From positions 593,001 through 657,000 of the forward strand of contig NC_020888.1 in assembly GCF_000355675.1 (NCBI RefSeq): a stretch of DNA of 64,000 nt. Direction: 5' to 3'. The notes beneath the pieces are model-generated. The model was not told the DNA's origin. It saw only the letters and a list, made by a program, of their open reading frames with translations, and ran no database searches. Shown one piece after another: positions 62,706-64,000 of this stretch. The position numbers and the translations under genes were made by a program. The DNA comes from Thalassolituus oleivorans MIL-1 (GTDB lineage Bacteria > Pseudomonadota > Gammaproteobacteria > Pseudomonadales > Oceanobacteraceae). How positions within the stretch are numbered: position 1 is the first letter of the stretch; each line of letters starts with the position of its first letter.

Positions 62706-64000
62706 TTATTCACCTTTAGGGTTATAAATCCAAAGCATGTTATTGGTGTGATTACCGGTATCTTCACCGATCAACACGCGACCGTCATCAAGCACAACAA
62801 GGTTGTCTGGTTGAGCGATATTATCAACTGAACAACGATTTTCTGAGAGTGATGAATCATAAGCACCACCAACAACAACTGGATCCATACGGCTGACATC
62901 GTAGTTAGAATGCAAACCTAAACGGTAAACGATACCGCACCGGTTTGTTTCAATTTGAATGTCACCACTGGTATCTGACATGCCACCTTTTACATCAGAC
63001 ATAGCAACGTACATGAACGGAACAGCGCCACTGGCCGCACCATCATAGTTGATATTAATGCCTTCCATTTTATTGAATTCAACGGTGGCACCTACCGCTT
63101 CAGCTGCACGCAATGTTTCAAGGAATGCGACGCGATCATCGGCTGCCGTACCCGCTGCCCATTCCGCCACATCAGCATCACTGATGTAACTTGTTTCACC
63201 GTCAACGAAGTCGGTTTCGTCGATTGAATCGTACGAATCAACCCATGCTTCGATTTCTGCGTTGGTTGCGTGCGCTAATTCAATCCAAGTAATATCGAAA
63301 CCGGCTTTTGAGTGATCGCGAGTAGCGTCTTGCGCAACTTTCGCGGCATACAAAGTACCGGACGATAGATCCCCCGCGGTGTCTGCAACGAATTTAAAGA
63401 AGCCTTTATTTGAGCCATCGTCGGTCAGATATACTGTTTTACGATCAGGCATGATAACTGGGTTTTCGTGAGCTACACGACCAAGAGTGAAGTGCTTAAT
63501 AGGAGTTGGCGCTGCATCCGTTGGGTTTGTTATTTCGACAATGTAGCCATAATCATATGGGTTCGGAAAGGTACCGCCTAAGTAGGATTGAATGTTTTGC
63601 ACATCAGGATAGCTTGGATAACCGCCTGAGTAAGTAGTGTCGTTCCACCGTACGGTATTTTCGGCTTCGTAGTTTTCTTCAGATGTTAACGGGGTGCCCC
63701 AAGGAGAGACAGTACCGAAACAGTTAATCATGGTGCCGTTCACAGAGCTGAAATCAATATTCAAGGCATCGCTTACAGACCAGCTACCATCTTCTTGACG
63801 GGCAATGCTCATACGCGACATTGCGCCAGGGCGATCTTCCCAAGCGGTAAATAGGAAGCCTTCAGAGCCGTCGGCATTGTTAGGAATAAAAGCATTAAAA
63901 TCTGGATTGTTAGATTGTTTAATCGAAGCATCACCTGCGGCGTTAACGATATGGCCAAGCCCAAATGGTAATGCACCAGAGAAAGTATCGCCTTCGCGCC
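62706..64000 (-). CDS. phoX: PhoX-type alkaline phosphatase (DUF839), 5' part outside the window
   Basis: The frame is open to the window edge (64000) and gives at least 431 residues; an internal ATG at 63821 is not the start, because FLFTAWEDRPGAMSRMSI reads on without break through it. PhoX features: FTAWEDRPGAMSR, NCFGTVSPWGTPLTSEENYE, HFTLGRVAHENPVIMPDRKTVYLTDD, and the C-terminal DNLVVLDDGRVLIGEDTG. PhoX enzymes are periplasmic Ca/Fe-dependent phosphatases used under phosphate limitation. In the SEE motif the position I expect to be Cys (CEE) is Ser. Confidence 0.88.
   Translation of the reverse strand, partial: REGDTFSGALPFGLGHIVNAAGDASIKQSNNPDFNAFIPNNADGSEGFLFTAWEDRPGAMSRMSIARQEDGSWSVSDALNIDFSSVNGTMINCFGTVSPWGTPLTSEENYEAENTVRWNDTTYSGGYPSYPDVQNIQSYLGGTFPNPYDYGYIVEITNPTDAAPTPIKHFTLGRVAHENPVIMPDRKTVYLTDDGSNKGFFKFVADTAGDLSSGTLYAAKVAQDATRDHSKAGFDITWIELAHATNAEIEAWVDSYDSIDETDFVDGETSYISDADVAEWAAGTAADDRVAFLETLRAAEAVGATVEFNKMEGININYDGAASGAVPFMYVAMSDVKGGMSDTSGDIQIETNRCGIVYRLGLHSNYDVSRMDPVVVGGAYDSSLSENRCSVDNIAQPDNLVVLDDGRVLIGEDTGNHTNNMLWIYNPKGE

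Noticed and set aside
1-64000. CRISPR arrays, rRNA operons, complete insertion sequences or prophage
   Set aside because: I saw no spaced repeats of CRISPR type, no rRNA sequence, no transposase frame with paired ends and no phage structural genes.

Overview
The window reads as a chromosomal stretch of a marine-type gammaproteobacterium, probably in or near the Oceanospirillales/Pseudomonadales. The evidence is the gene order: rpsU-yqeY-dnaG-rpoD facing tsaD, surA-pdxA-rsmA-apaG-apaH behind lptD, amgK-murU divergent from lptD, the spoVR-yeaH-prkA trio, and a tRNA-Ile2(CAU) beside rpoD. The species cannot be fixed from the sequence alone.

Positions 1-13.7 kb are an accessory metal-resistance segment, visibly richer in G+C than the rest and with all genes on the + strand. 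It encodes a Met/His-rich exported protein, a membrane-anchored cytochrome c, a CopA-type Cu(I)/Ag(I) P-type ATPase, a DUF2933 protein, an isoprenylcysteine-methyltransferase-like membrane protein, several small exported or PII-like proteins, a DUF411 lipoprotein, and a CusC-CusB-CusA type RND efflux system whose CusB carries a C-terminal CusF-like metallochaperone domain. No metal-responsive regulator is present in the window. The segment ends in rearranged DNA (13.6-15.4 kb): a porin gene is broken and joined to the 3' part of a KfrA-like coiled-coil gene, and an AbiE toxin-antitoxin pair follows whose toxin is cut short next to a perfect 17-bp inverted repeat. A tRNA-Ile2(CAU) gene stands with its 3' end towards this accessory DNA, as expected of an integration site, but no second att copy is visible.

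From 15.9 to 56.7 kb the window is mostly core genome. It holds the macromolecular-synthesis operon (rpsU, yqeY, dnaG, rpoD), tsaD-folB-folK, cca, a TraF_2-family outer-membrane protein, an EamA transporter, flgP-flgT (outer-membrane rings of a polar-type flagellum), spoVR-yeaH-prkA, glpE, the apaH-apaG-rsmA-pdxA-surA-lptD block, amgK-murU-djlA, arfB-hlyIII, a GIY-YIG protein, a type II secretion fragment (gspN-gspC-gspD), maf, sodB, two pairs of unassigned genes, a lipoprotein, class I fumarase and phhB.

The most striking part is 57.4-62.6 kb: five tightly packed + strand genes that look like a pared-down flagellar motor without a flagellum. They encode a CsgG/FlgO-like exported protein with a barrel-like C-terminus, a TPR lipoprotein, a single protein joining the last periplasmic domain and second membrane helix of FliF to a FliG-like cytoplasmic region, a MotA-like protein and a MotB-like protein that keeps the proton-channel Asp and the peptidoglycan-binding domain. 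No export apparatus, rod, hook or filament genes accompany them. The window closes inside a PhoX-type (DUF839) phosphatase gene on the - strand.
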